Source of the DNA: Alphaproteobacteria bacterium
Lineage (GTDB): Bacteria > Pseudomonadota > Alphaproteobacteria > Micavibrionales > UBA2020
Assembly: GCA_016124645.1 (NCBI GenBank)
Contig: WGNE01000016.1
Span: 1 to 64,000 of the forward strand
Length of the DNA stretch: 64,000 bases
Reading direction: 5' to 3'
Position numbers and translations under genes: made by a program. The notes under the pieces were generated by a model. That model made no database searches and had not been told where the DNA came from. It saw only the letters and a program-made list of their open reading frames with translations. Below, piece by piece: positions 9,080 to 18,919 of the stretch. Numbering within the stretch: position 1 is the first letter of the stretch; every line of letters starts with the position of its first letter.

Positions 9080-9622
9080 TTAAGGGCGGGGGCCGGAAGG
9101 TTTTTTGCGGGCATGTCTTTTCGGCGCAGGTTTTTCCGGCACGGATTCTTGCGTAAAGGGGAAATCGCGCGCGGCGGGGATGCAACCCGTATGCCCGTGC
9201 GCGGTGATCTTCAGGTCCGGCGCGGGGCCGTAATGGGCCTTGGTGCGTTTTCGCACGGTGAAATGCCCGTCCTTGCCGGTGAAGTCGATGTCGATGCGCG
9301 GATCGTAGTAATTGCTGGAGCGCACCTGCACGGCGGGCAGCCCGTCCCCGCCGCCGATCTGGATGGCGTGGCAGGCGTTTAATGCGGCCAGCTCGTTCAT
9401 CAGCTCGGCCACGGCCAGCTTGGCGGCATAGGGGTCCGCGTCGAAAAGCTTGTCGCCCGCGCGCAGCACGGCGTGCGTCACGTCGCGCCGCCAGTCGTCG
9501 AAACCGGCCGCCTGCTGCGGGGTTTGCGCGCCAGCGGGCAGGGTGAAACCGATCATGTAGCCAAGACCGTTCTCGATGGCCTCGCTTTCCACTTCGACCG
9601 TCAGGCAATAGCGGGTCGTCAT
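9080..9622 (-). CDS. Orphan protein inserted between ispH and thrB
   Basis: 180 residues with the start taken at 9622, where AGGAA lies about 7 nt upstream. A longer frame reaches 9727 but its extra residues look non-coding. The body (about 1-150) appears to be a mixed alpha/beta fold with a MNELAALNACHAIQIGGGDG segment and many charged beta-strand-like stretches. The tail from about 155 is Lys/Pro/Arg-rich and ends KKPSGPRP. No known domain recognised. It has the orientation of ispH and thrB and interrupts their usual adjacency. Confidence 0.65.
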   Translation of the reverse strand: MTTRYCLTVEVESEAIENGLGYMIGFTLPAGAQTPQQAAGFDDWRRDVTHAVLRAGDKLFDADPYAAKLAVAELMNELAALNACHAIQIGGGDGLPAVQVRSSNYYDPRIDIDFTGKDGHFTVRKRTKAHYGPAPDLKITAHGHTGCIPAARDFPFTQESVPEKPAPKRHARKKPSGPRP

Positions 9623-9794
9623 ACGCAGGTTCCTTTCGTCCTGTGTTGGCGTCACCCTCATGACCACAGTTCTTTTGTTGTGCGGTAGAATCAAAATACG
9701 AAAGTATCTGACTATAGATTTTCGCATGATGGAAAATCAAGCCCTAAACGTGCGGGGACGCACGGCGGCAAAGATAAGGAAAAAATGTTTTAAA

Positions 9795-10766
9795 TCAGCC
9801 TGCTGCGCTCAAAATGCGGGGGATCTTGAAGGTCAGGGTCTCCTTGGCGACCGTGGTGGTCTGCAAGGTGACCGCGTAGCGGGCCCGCGCTTCCTCGATG
9901 ACGCGCTGCACGAGGATTTCCGGCGCGCTGGCCCCGGCGGTGAGGCCGAGGGTGGAAATGCCCGAAAGCGCGTCCCACGGAATATCCTCCGCCGCGTCCG
10001 CCAGCAGCGCGCGTTTCGCGCCATAGGCCTTCGCGACCTCCACCAGACGGTTGGAGTTGGAGGAATTTTTGGAGCCGATGACGACGACGACGTCGGCGCG
10101 CGGCGCGATATCCTTCACCGCCAGCTGGCGGTTGGTGGTGGCATAGCAAATGTCTTCTTTGCGCGGCGCGGTCACGGCGGGAAAACGCTTCATCAGCGCG
10201 GCCACGATCTCCTGCGTGTCATCGACCGACAGCGTCGTCTGCGTGACATAGGCGATCTTTTCGGGGTCGGCGACTTCTATCTTTTCGACGTCCTCGACGC
10301 TTTCGACCAGCAGCACCCGTCCTTCGGGCAATTGCCCCATGGTGCCGATGACCTCGGGGTGGCCGGCGTGGCCGATGAGTATGATCTGGTGGCCGGTCTT
10401 CGCGTGCATCTCCGCCTCGCGGTGGACCTTGCTGACGAGGGGGCAGGTGGCATCGACATAGATCATCTCGCGCCGCTGCGCTTCTTCGGGCACGCGCTTG
10501 GGCACGCCGTGGGCGGAGAAGATGACGGGCGCGCCTTGCGGCACCTCGTCCAGTTCCTTCACGAAGACCGCGCCCTTGGCGCGCAGGTCTTCGAGGACGT
10601 GCTTGTTGTGCACGATTTCATGGCGCACATAGACGGGCGCGCCGAACTTCTCCAGCGATTTTTCCACGATTTCGATCGCGCGGTCCACCCCGGCGCAAAA
10701 GCCGCGCGGGCTGGCGAGCAGGATGGTCAGCGGGGGTTTCGTTTCCTGTACGGTTTCACCTGTCAT
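9795..10766 (-). CDS. ispH: 4-hydroxy-3-methylbut-2-enyl diphosphate reductase
   Basis: 323-residue iron-sulfur enzyme that makes IPP and DMAPP, the last step of the MEP pathway. The three cluster cysteines are seen in PRGFCAGV (Cys24), DATCPLV and [10 protein letters not shown]. The IVHNKHV and FSAHGVP substrate-binding histidines and the [10 protein letters not shown] motif near the C-terminus are also present. The length is standard. With dxs (15021) and ispA (12462) in the window, it forms part of the isoprenoid supply. It is divergent from the lipoprotein gene at 10841. Confidence 0.98.
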   Translation of the reverse strand: MTGETVQETKPPLTILLASPRGFCAGVDRAIEIVEKSLEKFGAPVYVRHEIVHNKHVLEDLRAKGAVFVKELDEVPQGAPVIFSAHGVPKRVPEEAQRREMIYVDATCPLVSKVHREAEMHAKTGHQIILIGHAGHPEVIGTMGQLPEGRVLLVESVEDVEKIEVADPEKIAYVTQTTLSVDDTQEIVAALMKRFPAVTAPRKEDICYATTNRQLAVKDIAPRADVVVVIGSKNSSNSNRLVEVAKAYGAKRALLADAAEDIPWDALSGISTLGLTAGASAPEILVQRVIEEARARYAVTLQTTTVAKETLTFKIPRILSAAG

Positions 10767-10840
10767 GGGCGGACTATATCGCTCTCAAAGCCCTTGAGTC
10801 GAGTGCTCAAGAGGTCTATTTTTGGCAAAAAGGTGAATGC

Positions 10841-11455
10841 ATGAAAAAATCCACGCCGCTTGCCGCTTTTGCGCTCTGCGCCCTGTTTTTAGGGGGCTGC
10901 AGCATGTTCGGCCACAAGGACGACAGCGTCGCCTGTCCCGATACCGGCATCATCAAGGAGGCCTCCCGCCTGCCCGTCACGGGCGCGGCAACGGGCAAGG
11001 AAAAGGCGTCGCTGAAGGTTGACGCGCGAATCGTCGATTTCTCCGGCGGCTGCCGCGAAAAGACCCCGGGGCAGGTGGACATGGACCTCAACGTCGTCTT
11101 CGCGGGACGCACGACCGCGGCGGGCAAGGACATCACGACGCAGGATTTACCATATTTTATCGCCGTGCTCTCGCCGGACAACGACATCTTGCAACGCACG
11201 GGCTTTTCCACTAGCCTCGCTTTCGATAATGCGGCCGCGCCCGCGCCGGAGCCGAAAAGCGCGGCGGACGCCGAGCCCGGCCCGAAAGCGGGAGAAGCTC
11301 CGCAAGGCCCGCAGGGCGTGACGACCGAGCAGCATACCATCCGCCTGCCGCTGGCGGAGGGGACGAACCCCGCGGATTATAAAGTCGTGATCGGCTTCGC
11401 CCTCACGCCCGAGCAACTTCAATACGACAGGGAACAGGAACAAAATGACCGTTGA
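10841..11455 (+). CDS. Predicted lipoprotein upstream of gmhA
   Basis: 204 residues. A signal peptide ends in lipobox LGGC with Cys20. The mature protein has a conserved-looking beta-rich core (KVDARIVDFSGGC, DLNVVFAGRTT, YFIAVLSPDNDIL), then an Ala/Pro/Gly-rich linker, and a second beta segment ending in VIGFALTPEQLQYDRE. The HTIRLPL and YKVVIGFALTPEQL elements resemble alphaproteobacterial periplasmic lipoproteins of unknown role. It overlaps gmhA by 11 nt, so the two are probably translated together. Confidence 0.8.
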   Translation: MKKSTPLAAFALCALFLGGCSMFGHKDDSVACPDTGIIKEASRLPVTGAATGKEKASLKVDARIVDFSGGCREKTPGQVDMDLNVVFAGRTTAAGKDITTQDLPYFIAVLSPDNDILQRTGFSTSLAFDNAAAPAPEPKSAADAEPGPKAGEAPQGPQGVTTEQHTIRLPLAEGTNPADYKVVIGFALTPEQLQYDREQEQNDR

Positions 11456-12071
11456 CGTCAACCAATTCTGGGATTTCGAATTTTCCGAGCATGAGGACGT
11501 GACCGCGCGCACGCGCAAGCAGCTCGCCGCGCCCTTCGCCAAATTGCTGCAGGTCTCGACCGACAGCATTCAGGCGGGCGGCAAGATCATGTTCTTCGGC
11601 AACGGCGGCAGCGCGGCGGATTCGCAGCACCTCGCGACCGAGCTTGCCGTGCGCTACAAGAAGGACCGCGCCCCCATCGCCGCCGTCGCGCTCACCACGG
11701 ACACTTCCGCGCTTTCCGCCATCGGCAACGACTTCGGCTTCGAGCATCTTTTCGCGCGGCAGGTCGCCGCCATCGGCAAGAAGGGCGACGTCGCCATCGG
11801 CATCACCACCTCGGGCAACAGCGCGAACGTCATCAAGGCCTTCGAGGAATGCCGCAGGCTGGGCATCACCACCGTCGGCTTCACCGGGGAGACGGGCGGC
11901 AAGATCGCGCCCTTGTGCGATATCCTTTTGAACGTACCCTCCACCACCACGGCGCGGATTCAGGAAATGCACATCACGCTGGGCCAGATGTTCTGCGGCG
12001 CGCTGGAGCTGAACCTCGGCCTGCTGGACGCTAAAGAGGACGCAGCGCAAAAAACCGCTGCCGTCGGCTAG
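11445..12071 (+). CDS. gmhA: Sedoheptulose 7-phosphate isomerase (SIS domain)
   Basis: 208-residue SIS-domain protein. GmhA isomerises sedoheptulose 7-phosphate to D-glycero-D-manno-heptose 7-phosphate, the first step of LPS core heptose synthesis. Seen: FFGNGGSAADSQHLATEL, TTDTSALSAIGNDFGFEHLF, the phosphate-binding GITTSGNSANV, and EMHITLGQMFCGALE near the C-terminus. The GNGGSAADA-type motif separates it from other SIS isomerases (DiaA is the main alternative). No other heptose genes lie nearby. It starts inside the preceding lipoprotein gene. Confidence 0.88.
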   Translation: MTVDVNQFWDFEFSEHEDVTARTRKQLAAPFAKLLQVSTDSIQAGGKIMFFGNGGSAADSQHLATELAVRYKKDRAPIAAVALTTDTSALSAIGNDFGFEHLFARQVAAIGKKGDVAIGITTSGNSANVIKAFEECRRLGITTVGFTGETGGKIAPLCDILLNVPSTTTARIQEMHITLGQMFCGALELNLGLLDAKEDAAQKTAAVG

Positions 12072-12081
12072 GGAGGAATTT

Positions 12082-12345
12082 ATGGCAAAGCAGGAAGCCG
12101 CCGCCGCGACGGCGGGCATCGAAAAACTGAGCTTCGAGGAAGCACTGACCGAGCTCGAGAAAATCGTCCGCCAGCTGGAAACCGGCGCGGCGGACCTCAA
12201 GACCCCCATCGATTCCTACGAGCGCGGCATGGCGCTGCGCCAGTACTGCGATTCCAAGCTGAAGGAAGCGCAGGGCCGCATCGAGAAAATCACCGTTTCG
12301 GCGGACGGCAAGGCCTCGACCGAAGACTTCAAGATTTCCGAATAA
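12082..12345 (+). CDS. xseB: Exodeoxyribonuclease VII small subunit
   Basis: 87 residues, the usual size. The XseB signature LSFEEALTELEKIVRQLETGAADL is clear, followed by SYERGMALRQYCDSKLKEAQGRIEKI. It forms the coiled-coil small subunit that regulates XseA. GGAGG lies 6 nt before the ATG. It sits 10 nt after gmhA. xseB-ispA-dxs is the classical order; here ispA follows after 116 nt and dxs is displaced by two orphan genes. Confidence 0.96.
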   Translation: MAKQEAAAATAGIEKLSFEEALTELEKIVRQLETGAADLKTPIDSYERGMALRQYCDSKLKEAQGRIEKITVSADGKASTEDFKISE

Positions 12346-12461
12346 TCCCCGCGCGGCGCATCCCCCGCCAAAAACGTAAAAAAGGTGACTTTTTTCGGTC
12401 ACTTAGGGTATAACTGTGGGCAGTTGAATTTCCACAGAACCTAACCTTCGAGGGCACGCAT

Positions 12462-13370
12462 ATGGCGCCGTCACCAAGAGAGGCCTCCCCCAAACTCAGT
12501 CAGGCAATGGAAGACTGCCGCGAGAAGGTCAACAAGACCATCTCCAGCCTCTTGCCGCAGACCGATCTGGCGGAAGCCCCGCTGTTCGACGCGATGCGCT
12601 ACGCGGCGCTGGGCGGCGGCAAGCGGCTGCGCCCCTTCATGGTGCTGGAAGGCGCGCGGGTTTTCGGCGTGGACGCGGGGCGCGCAAGGCGCGTGGCGGC
12701 GGCGGCGGAATTCGTGCATTGCTATTCGCTGGTGCACGACGACCTGCCCGCGATGGACAACGCGGACCTGCGCCGCGGCAAGCCCTCCCTGCACAAGGCC
12801 TATGGCGAGGCGACCGCGCTGCTCGCGGGCGACGCGCTTTTGACCCTCGCTTTTGAAATTTTGTCCGACACCGAAACCCATGAAGACCCGCGCGTGCGCA
12901 TCGAGCTCGTCTCCAACCTCGCGGGCGCGATCGGCATGCACGGCATGGTCGGCGGGCAGATGCTCGACCTCATCGGCGAGAAGCAGGAATTCGACGTCGG
13001 CACCATCAGCCGCCTGCAGCGCCTGAAGACCGGCAAGCTCATCGCTTTTTGCTGCGAGGCGGGGGCGATATTGGGCAAGGCGAACCCGGCGCACCGCCAG
13101 TCGCTGCGCAACTACGCGCATGACCTCGGCCTCGCCTTTCAGGTCACGGACGACCTGCTGGATGTCGAGGGCGATGCCAAGGACCTCGGCAAGCCCACGG
13201 GACAGGACGCGAAAAAAGCCACCTTCGTTTCCGCCATGGGCCGCGACCAGGCCCGCGCGCGCGCCGAAATGCTGGTCGAGCAGGCCATCTCCCACCTGCG
13301 CGTCTTCGACGAAGGCCGCGTGGACCTCCTGAAAGACCTCGCGCATTACGTGCTGGAACGGCGCGTCTGA
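12462..13370 (+). CDS. ispA: Farnesyl diphosphate synthase (polyprenyl synthetase)
   Basis: 302-residue trans-prenyltransferase, condensing DMAPP/GPP with IPP. The first Asp-rich motif is DDLPAMDNADLRRG, the second is DDLLDVEGD, and GGGKRLRPFMVLE and MVGGQMLDLIGE are also present. Two residues between the Asp pairs of motif one (DDxxxxD) and the length of about 300 fit IspA of proteobacteria. An upstream AT-rich patch with TATAAC near 12409 may be its own promoter. It is followed by a hairpin terminator and composite repeats. Confidence 0.95.
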   Translation: MAPSPREASPKLSQAMEDCREKVNKTISSLLPQTDLAEAPLFDAMRYAALGGGKRLRPFMVLEGARVFGVDAGRARRVAAAAEFVHCYSLVHDDLPAMDNADLRRGKPSLHKAYGEATALLAGDALLTLAFEILSDTETHEDPRVRIELVSNLAGAIGMHGMVGGQMLDLIGEKQEFDVGTISRLQRLKTGKLIAFCCEAGAILGKANPAHRQSLRNYAHDLGLAFQVTDDLLDVEGDAKDLGKPTGQDAKKATFVSAMGRDQARARAEMLVEQAISHLRVFDEGRVDLLKDLAHYVLERRV

Positions 13371-13385
13371 TTTTTTCCGTCCCCG

Positions 13386-13464
13386 CGTCATGCCCGCGAA
13401 GGCGGGCATCCATCTTGCAGTCCGTGTTGAAAGTTTTTGGATTCCCGCTTTCGCGGGAATGACG
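13386..13464. repeat. Composite palindromic repeat (family A, about 80 bp)
   Basis: It opens with CGTCATGCCCGCGAAGGCGGGCATCC and closes with GGATTCCCGC-TTTC-GCGGGAATGACG, so the two hairpins are themselves in inverted orientation around a variable centre of about 27 nt. The same architecture occurs at 22656-22738 and, diverged, at 33074-33165. Confidence 0.8.
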
Positions 13465-13472
13465 AGAAAAGA

Positions 13473-13504
13473 AAAACGTCCCGCCATAAGGCCGGGGCGT
13501 TTTT
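13473..13504 (+). terminator. Terminator downstream of ispA
   Basis: Arms AACGTCCCGCC and GGCCGGGGCGTT pair around ATAA with one bulge and lead into TTTTTCG. It stands between the family A and family B repeats, about 100 nt after ispA. Confidence 0.6.
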
Positions 13505-13520
13505 CGTTCCGGCGAATGGC

Positions 13521-13559
13521 TCCCTCTCCCGCTTGCGGAAGAGGGCGGGGGGAGAGGGA
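13521..13559. repeat. Palindromic repeat (family B, half copy)
   Basis: CCCTCTCCC-GCTTGCG-GAAGAGGG followed by CGGGGGGAGAGGG, equal to one end of the full elements at 3403-3530 and 50773-50903. Confidence 0.75.
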
Positions 13560-13580
13560 AAAGCATGGGTCAAACAAACA

Positions 13581-13605
13581 AACCCCCTCCTGCAAGAAGG
13601 GGGTT
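13581..13605. terminator. Bidirectional terminator after the ankyrin gene
   Basis: AACCCCCT and AGGGGGTT arms flanked by A-rich sequence on the left and TTTT on the right. It ends minus-strand transcription from the 13627-14055 gene and can also stop read-through from ispA. Confidence 0.75.
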
Positions 13606-13626
13606 TTGCTTGTTAAAAAGTTTTCA

Positions 13627-14055
13627 TTACTTCGCCGCCGCCGCTTTCGCTTTCCTGCGCGCGGGGGCTTTGCGTTTTTTCGGTTTCTTGTCCGCGACGG
13701 CTTTTTCCAGCAGGCGCAGCACGGCCTTGGCCTCGTATTGTTTCGCAAGGTCGATGGCGGTGCGGCCTTTCACGTCCTTCATCAGCGGGTCGGCGCCGGC
13801 TTTCAAAAGCGCCTTGGCGACTTCGGTGTCCTTCATCGCGGCGGCGGCGCCCAGCGGCGTCCAGTTCCCGCCCATGCTGCGCACGTTGGGGTCGAAGCCG
13901 CCCGCGTTGATCTCGCGCAGGGCGGCGATGTGCTGGCCGGTCAGGATGATGTTGACGAGCTGCATCCCCTTCACGATGGATTCGCGCGCGGCGCGGTCGG
14001 CGAAGGTATCCACCAGCGAGGCGCGGTAGAAATTGTTTTGCTCGGTCGTGCTCAT
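13627..14055 (-). CDS. Small ankyrin-repeat protein
   Basis: 142 residues. About two ankyrin repeats in the centre: WTPLGAAAAMKDTEVAKALLKAGADP and GRTAIDLAKQYEAKAVLRLLEKA. These act as protein-protein interaction surfaces in known families. The C-terminal 25 residues are Lys/Arg/Ala-rich (PARRKAKAAAAK). No signal peptide, so it is probably cytoplasmic. The gene stands between ispA and dxs on the opposite strand. A second, unrelated-looking ankyrin gene is at 22756-23262. The partner is unknown. Confidence 0.8.
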   Translation of the reverse strand: MSTTEQNNFYRASLVDTFADRAARESIVKGMQLVNIILTGQHIAALREINAGGFDPNVRSMGGNWTPLGAAAAMKDTEVAKALLKAGADPLMKDVKGRTAIDLAKQYEAKAVLRLLEKAVADKKPKKRKAPARRKAKAAAAK

Positions 14056-14133
14056 GGGCGTTCTCCCTTCGTCGTCTGGCGGTATTCCATGACAAAGGGT
14101 AGCGCAAAAGGGTAAAGAATATGTAAACCTGTA

Positions 14134-14820
14134 CTAGAGCCCGAAGCCGTCGCGCCGCGGCGGGGTGATGAGCGGCTTGGCCACGGTTTTTTCCGGCGCA
14201 TCCGGCTTTTCCTGCTGCGCGGCCTCGGCGAAGGCGCGGGCCACTGCGATCTTCAGTTCCGGCCGCCAGCGCAGCATGTCCTCGAAGGATTTGCTTTTTG
14301 CCAGCTCGGCGATGTTCTTTTCCTCGATATCGGCAAGGGCCGTTTCCGCCGCGGCGGCATAGTGGTCGATCAACGCGTAATCCGCCGCCATCGCGGCCAT
14401 GACCTTTTTCTTGCCGAAGCTGCTTTTTTGCAGTTCAGAAGAGATGATCGGCGCGGGCGTATAGGCGATGACCCCCGTCCAGAGCGTCTTGCCCACGGCG
14501 GCCAGCGTCAGGCTCCAGCTGACGGGCTCGAGACAGATGAGCCCCGCGGCCAGCGGCGTCGCGTAAAGCAGGCCGGATTTCGTGCACTCCTTCCGGCGGC
14601 GGTTTTCCGCGTCCATATCCAGATCCATGCGGGCCGAGCGCAGCTCGGTACGGCAATTGATGAGGCGAAGGTAACGCAGTTCCGCCGTCGGCTCCTTCAG
14701 CGCGGCGTCCAGCCGTCCCTGCCACCGGTCTTTCGTGGCCTGCACTTCCTGCGCGCGCTTGTCGGCCTTCGCCTGCCGCCTTTTGGCCAGCTGCTTCTTT
14801 ATGTTGAGTTTTTCGAACAT
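14134..14820 (-). CDS. Orphan membrane-associated protein with DGFGL tail
   Basis: 228 residues from the ATG at 14820, chosen because GAGGG lies 5 nt upstream; codons further up are unlikely. The N-terminal 60 residues are a basic coiled-coil-like helix (KKQLAKRRQAKADKRAQEVQ). A hydrophobic block at about 85-130 (SGLLYATPLAAGLICLEP, WSLTLAAVGKTLWTGVIAY) could form a membrane hairpin. The tail is Pro-rich and ends RRDGFGL. No domain recognised. A similar tail ends the proteins at 42503-43183 and 33233-33613. Its promoter at 14851-14879 is TTGACT-17-TATTGT. Confidence 0.7.
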   Translation of the reverse strand: MFEKLNIKKQLAKRRQAKADKRAQEVQATKDRWQGRLDAALKEPTAELRYLRLINCRTELRSARMDLDMDAENRRRKECTKSGLLYATPLAAGLICLEPVSWSLTLAAVGKTLWTGVIAYTPAPIISSELQKSSFGKKKVMAAMAADYALIDHYAAAAETALADIEEKNIAELAKSKSFEDMLRWRPELKIAVARAFAEAAQQEKPDAPEKTVAKPLITPPRRDGFGL

Positions 14821-14850
14821 GGTTTCCCTCATCACCCGGGTGGAGGGCGC

Positions 14851-14879
14851 ACAATATAATATGAAAAAGAAAGAGTCAA
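14851..14879 (-). promoter_or_regulatory. Sigma-70 type promoter of the 14134-14820 gene
   Basis: Read on the minus strand: TTGACT, 17-nt spacer, TATTGT. It lies about 30 nt before the start codon in an AT-rich patch. Confidence 0.55.
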
Positions 14880-15020
14880 TGAAATACGCATTATTCCTTA
14901 TCTGTCGGCAAGACTCTGGATTTATGTAAATAATTGCACGATAACGTCACCGAAACATAGCAAATCCGGCATTTAAAATTTTACGGAACAGGGGTATAAA
15001 GAATCCAAAAAGGAAAAAAC

Positions 15021-16943
15021 ATGACCAAGATCCCCCTGCTGGACAGCGTGACCGTCCCGGCCGAGCTTCGCCAACTGGACAGGAAAGACCTCCAGCCCTT
15101 CGCGGACGAGTTGCGGCAGGAAATGGTGGACGCGGTGTCGATCACCGGCGGGCACCTCGGCGCGGGTCTGGGCGTGGTCGAGCTCACCACCGCCATCCAT
15201 TACGTTTTCAATACGCCGGAAGACAAGCTCATCTGGGACGTCGGGCATCAGGCCTATCCGCATAAAATCCTGACCGGAAGGCGCGATCGCATCCGCACCC
15301 TGCGTCAGGGCGGCGGGCTTTCCGGTTTCACCAAGCGCAGCGAGAGCGAATACGACCCCTTCGGCGCGGCGCACAGCTCCACCTCCATCTCCGCCGGGCT
15401 CGGCATGGCGGTCGCGCGCGATTTTTCGGAGGGCGACAACAACGTCGTCTGCGTCATCGGCGACGGCGCGATGAGCGCGGGCATGGCCTATGAAGCCATG
15501 AACAACGCGGGCGCGCTGAAGAGCCGCCTCATCGTCATCCTGAACGACAACGACATGTCCATCGCCCCGCCCGTGGGCGCGATGAGCGCGTATCTCTCCC
15601 GCCTCATTTCCTCCAAGCCGTACCTGACGATGCGCGAGATCGGCAAGAAATTCTCCGGCAAGCTGCCAGCCCCGCTGCAAAAGGCGGCGCAGCGCGCGGA
15701 GGAATACGCGCGCGGCATGGTCACCGGCGGCACGCTGTTCGAGGAGCTGGGTTTTTACTACGTCGGCCCCATCGACGGCCACAACCTCGACCACCTTCTG
15801 CCCGTGCTGGAAAACGTGCGCGACAGCGCCTATGACGGCCCCTTCCTCGTCCACGTCGTGACCCGCAAGGGCTACGGCTATTCCCCCGCCGAGACCGCAG
15901 CGGACAAGATGCACGGGGTTGCGAAATTCGACGTGCTGACCGGCGCGCAGAACAAGCCCAAGCCCGCCGCCCCCGCCTATACCAAGGTTTTCGCGCAAAG
16001 CCTGATTTCCGAGGCCAAGGCGGACGACAAGATCGTCGCCGTCACCGCGGCCATGCCGTCGGGCACCGGGCTTGACTTGTTTGAGAAGGAATTCCCCGCG
16101 CGCATGTTCGACGTCGGCATCGCCGAGCAGCACGCCGTGACCTTCGCCGCCGGCATGGCGGCCGAAGGCATGAAGCCTTTCGTCGCCATCTATTCCACTT
16201 TCCTGCAGCGTGCCTACGATCAGGTCGTGCATGACGTGGCCATTCAAAATCTTCCCGTGCGCTTCGCGATGGACCGCGCGGGGCTGGTCGGCGCGGATGG
16301 CGCGACCCACGCGGGGGCCTTCGACGTCGCCTATCTCGGCTGTCTGCCCAACATGGTGCTGATGGCCGCCGCCGACGAAGCCGAACTGCAGGACATGACC
16401 GCGACCATGGCCGTGCATGACGCCGGCCCCATCGCCCTGCGCTACCCGCGCGGCGAAGGCACGGGCGCGGCTTTGAAGCAACGCGGCGCACCGCTGCAAA
16501 TCGGCCGCGGACGCATTCTGCGCGAAGGCGCGAAGATCGCCCTGCTCAGCTACGGCACCCGCCTTGGCGAAGCCTTGAAGGCGGCGGAGCAATTGAACGC
16601 CCTCGGCCTTTCGACCACGGTGGCGGACGCGCGTTTCGCCAAGCCGCTGGACGAAGACCTCGTCCTGCGCCTCGCCCGCGAACATGAAGCGCTGGTCACC
16701 GTCGAGGAAGGTTCCGCCTGCGGCTTCGGCGCGCTGGTGCTGCACCTGCTGGCGGAAAAGGGCGCGCTGGACGCGGGGCTGCGCATCCGCACCATGACGC
16801 TGCCGGATCTCTACCTCGACCACGACGCGCCGCAGAAGCAATACGACGCAGCGGGGCTGAACGCGCCGCATATCGTTTCCCGCGCGCTCGAGGCGCTGGG
16901 CATGCCGCAGGAGCTTGCCGCGCGCAAGTCCGTCGCGGTTTAA
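15021..16943 (+). CDS. dxs: 1-deoxy-D-xylulose-5-phosphate synthase
   Basis: 640-residue thiamine-diphosphate enzyme joining pyruvate and glyceraldehyde 3-phosphate, the entry step of the MEP pathway. Seen: [17 protein letters not shown]-type block (here [16 protein letters not shown]), the ThDP motif [18 protein letters not shown] with [13 protein letters not shown], catalytic Glu in the [16 protein letters not shown] block, and [15 protein letters not shown]. The length matches the family. A TATAAA at 14995-15000 sits just upstream, so the leader would be short if it is the -10 box. It belongs with ispA and tlyA in the usual cluster. Confidence 0.98.
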   Translation: MTKIPLLDSVTVPAELRQLDRKDLQPFADELRQEMVDAVSITGGHLGAGLGVVELTTAIHYVFNTPEDKLIWDVGHQAYPHKILTGRRDRIRTLRQGGGLSGFTKRSESEYDPFGAAHSSTSISAGLGMAVARDFSEGDNNVVCVIGDGAMSAGMAYEAMNNAGALKSRLIVILNDNDMSIAPPVGAMSAYLSRLISSKPYLTMREIGKKFSGKLPAPLQKAAQRAEEYARGMVTGGTLFEELGFYYVGPIDGHNLDHLLPVLENVRDSAYDGPFLVHVVTRKGYGYSPAETAADKMHGVAKFDVLTGAQNKPKPAAPAYTKVFAQSLISEAKADDKIVAVTAAMPSGTGLDLFEKEFPARMFDVGIAEQHAVTFAAGMAAEGMKPFVAIYSTFLQRAYDQVVHDVAIQNLPVRFAMDRAGLVGADGATHAGAFDVAYLGCLPNMVLMAAADEAELQDMTATMAVHDAGPIALRYPRGEGTGAALKQRGAPLQIGRGRILREGAKIALLSYGTRLGEALKAAEQLNALGLSTTVADARFAKPLDEDLVLRLAREHEALVTVEEGSACGFGALVLHLLAEKGALDAGLRIRTMTLPDLYLDHDAPQKQYDAAGLNAPHIVSRALEALGMPQELAARKSVAV

Positions 16944-16955
16944 GGGGCGCGCGGT

Positions 16956-18061
16956 TTGTCGGCCCCGAAAAAGAAAAAGCCCTCCTTCGGCGAGCGGCTG
17001 GATACGCGCATCGAAAAACTTTCCGATGCCTTCGACGACATGCGCGTGCAGCTGAAGAACGGGCGGCACAAGAAACGCCTGAAACGCATCCTCTCGCATA
17101 TCGAGACCATGCCGGGCGGCGCGAAGATGCTGGAAACCGCGCGGAAGAACGGCGTCGCCATACAGGTTTTGCGCCCGCAGGCCATGAAGGGCGCGGCGGG
17201 CAAGCTGACCCGCTACAGCAAGTCGCCCTCCACCGTCAGCATCGCCAACAACGGCGACGACGTGCAGATGGCCCTGACCCTCTGGCACGAATTGCGCCAC
17301 GTGCAGCAGATGCACGACTGGGGCCGGCTCGACCCCGGCAATACCGGGCGCATCAAGGACACGAAGCGCATGCACGTGCTTTCCATGATGATCGAGGCGG
17401 ACGCCTATACCTCCCAGACCCTCATGGCCCTGAAAGCCAAAGAGCAGGGCCAGGGCGAATACCTCGATGCGCTCATGCGCCGCAGGACCCGCGCCTTCAA
17501 CGCCATCAAGGGATTTCTTGAAAAGAACCCCTACGACCCGAAAGGGGACGAGGGCGCTTTTTCCCGCGCGCTTTTCGCGGAGGTCATGAAAAAAGGCCTT
17601 TCCGGCTACAGCGTCAGTTATCAAAAGAATTACGCGCAGGTCTTCAACGCCGCCGCCTCGGCAAAAAGCTTCCACGGCAGCGTGAAGCGCGTGAGGGAGC
17701 CGCCGGCCTTCAAGCCTTCCAACCTTATCCTGCAGGTCTATCGCTCCGACGCGCTGGGCGAAATCTCGCTCGACGATCTGGTGCTCAAGCATTTTCAGGC
17801 CCAGCCGGAAGAACTGCAAAAAACGCTGGAGCTCATCGACATGACGGTGAACGCCGCGCCGAGGCTGGACGAAGAGCTCTACCAGAAATCACGCAAGTTC
17901 ATCCTCTCCCGCCTGCCCAAACCTGATGAGAAGGAAGAGGAAAAGACGCCGCGCCAGAAACTCGCGGATGCCTTCAACCGCGCGGTGCGAAAACTCAACC
18001 CCGCCAACCTCTGGCGCAAGAAGGCCCCGCCGCAGGATCCTAAAAACCGCAAGCCCGCGCC

Positions 18062-18065
<4 letters not shown>
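16956..18065 (+). CDS. HExxH protein, putative metallopeptidase, copy 1 (DUF6782-like)
   Basis: 369 residues, TTG start at 16956, 12 nt after dxs. The key feature is the zincin motif HELRH at 111-115 in LTLWHELRHVQQMHD, followed about 30 residues later by EADAYTSQTL (Glu147), a candidate third zinc ligand as in gluzincins. The same motifs occur in the protein at 18920-20188, together with a shared AFSRALF-xxxM-xxGL-xxY block, so the two are paralogues. The N-terminus is very basic, there is no signal peptide, and the Pro/Lys-rich tail is disordered. It resembles proteins annotated DUF6782 (from memory). Its GTGA overlap with tlyA implies co-expression. Confidence 0.8.
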
Positions 18066-18814
<749 letters not shown>

Positions 18815-18856
18815 CTTGCAAGTTATTGATATATTTCAATAGGTGATTCTTATATA

Positions 18857-18886
18857 TTGACATAATACATATATATCCGCTATAAA
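18857..18886 (+). promoter_or_regulatory. Promoter of the second HExxH gene
   Basis: TTGACA at 18857-18862, 18-nt AT-rich spacer, TATAAA at 18881-18886, then the start codon 33 nt further on. The extended -35 reads TTGACATAAT, shared with other orphan genes in this window. Confidence 0.8.
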
Positions 18887-18919
18887 GGCAGACTTCGCAA
18901 CAAAAAGGCAGGCCTTCGG

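Noticed and set aside
14973-17819. 948-codon minus-strand open frame
   Set aside because: Antisense to dxs and the first HExxH gene; amino-acid composition is that of a shadow frame.
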